Assembly: GCA_026397575.1 (NCBI GenBank)
Contig: JAPLUP010000246.1
Location: 1-6,598, forward strand
From: Candidatus Zixiibacteriota bacterium
GTDB lineage: Bacteria > Zixibacteria > MSB-5A5 > CAIYYT01
DNA length: 6,598 bases
Direction: 5' to 3'
The translations under genes were made by a program, and so were the position numbers. The first letter of the stretch is position 1. Every line of letters starts with the position of its first letter. Positions 6,493-6,598 of this stretch are shown piece after piece. The notes under the pieces are model-generated. The model had not been told where the DNA came from. It worked only from the letters and a program-made list of their open reading frames with translations, and did not search any database.

Positions 6493-6598
6493 CTTCTTCG
6501 ATTAGTTGATAGTATTCGCTCATACGTTTGTCAAGCAATGCGCGCTTTTCGTTCTGCACTTGTCCTAACGATGCCAGTTTCTCCCAATCCGAAGCATG
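6473..6598 (-). CDS. Probable ABC-F ATPase, C-terminal end (partial)
   Basis: An open minus-strand frame enters at the window edge and runs 41 codons to a TAA at 6475-6473. The tail is highly charged and helical, with DWEKLASLGQ near its start (4-13), EKRALLDKRM at 17-26 and EYYQLIEEDE at 28-37. A short coiled coil of this kind (D-W-x-x-L followed by heptad-like Leu/Glu/Lys) is typical of the C-terminus of ABC-F proteins, the soluble double-ATPase factors that act on the ribosome. The ATPase domains lie outside the window, so the family call is an inference from this tail. It overlaps the flavoprotein start by 20 bases, in the same operon. Confidence 0.6.
   Translation of the reverse strand, partial: HASDWEKLASLGQVQNEKRALLDKRMSEYYQLIEEDETPDS

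Overview
The window reads as an ordinary chromosomal segment of a Gram-negative bacterium. It has a lipoprotein signal peptidase, a secreted protein that looks like an outer-membrane barrel, and no phage, plasmid or transposase genes. Codon use is moderately GC-rich, and a TTG start is needed for at least one gene. The single-chain alpha-beta E1 dehydrogenase and the nested-palindrome intergenic repeat are of the kind seen in environmental lineages such as Zixibacteria, Bacteroidetes/Chlorobi relatives or deltaproteobacteria. That placement is an inference; no marker gene here fixes the phylum.

Plus-strand half (1-3182). The last 19 codons of a DksA/TraR-type zinc-finger protein (stop at 60-62) are followed 4 bases later by lspA (67-648). 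lspA overlaps an rluD-type pseudouridine synthase (623-1588) by 26 bases, so the three look co-transcribed. After a 135-base gap with no convincing promoter comes an unrecognised secreted protein with a probable beta-barrel fold (1724-3124). It ends in a strong intrinsic terminator (3145-3182).

Intergenic 3125-3450. This 326-base stretch holds no gene. It contains the plus-strand terminator, a nested inverted repeat (3192-3369) that could fold into a cloverleaf-like shape, and a minus-strand terminator (3394-3418). The repeat therefore lies exactly between two converging, independently terminated transcription units.

Minus-strand half (6598-3451). In transcription order these are the last 41 codons of a probable ABC-F ATPase (6473-6598), a flavodoxin-fold NAD(P)H/FMN reductase-like protein overlapping it by 20 bases (5905-6492), a 159-base spacer with a possible promoter, and a 764-residue fused E1 alpha-beta component of a branched-chain-type 2-oxoacid dehydrogenase (3451-5745). 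The E2 and E3 partners of the complex are not in the window.

I see no clear new multi-gene system. The points most worth a second look are the Cys in place of the Mg-binding Asn in the E1 thiamine-diphosphate motif, the cloverleaf-like repeat, the unrecognised barrel protein, and the extended periplasmic segment of LspA.
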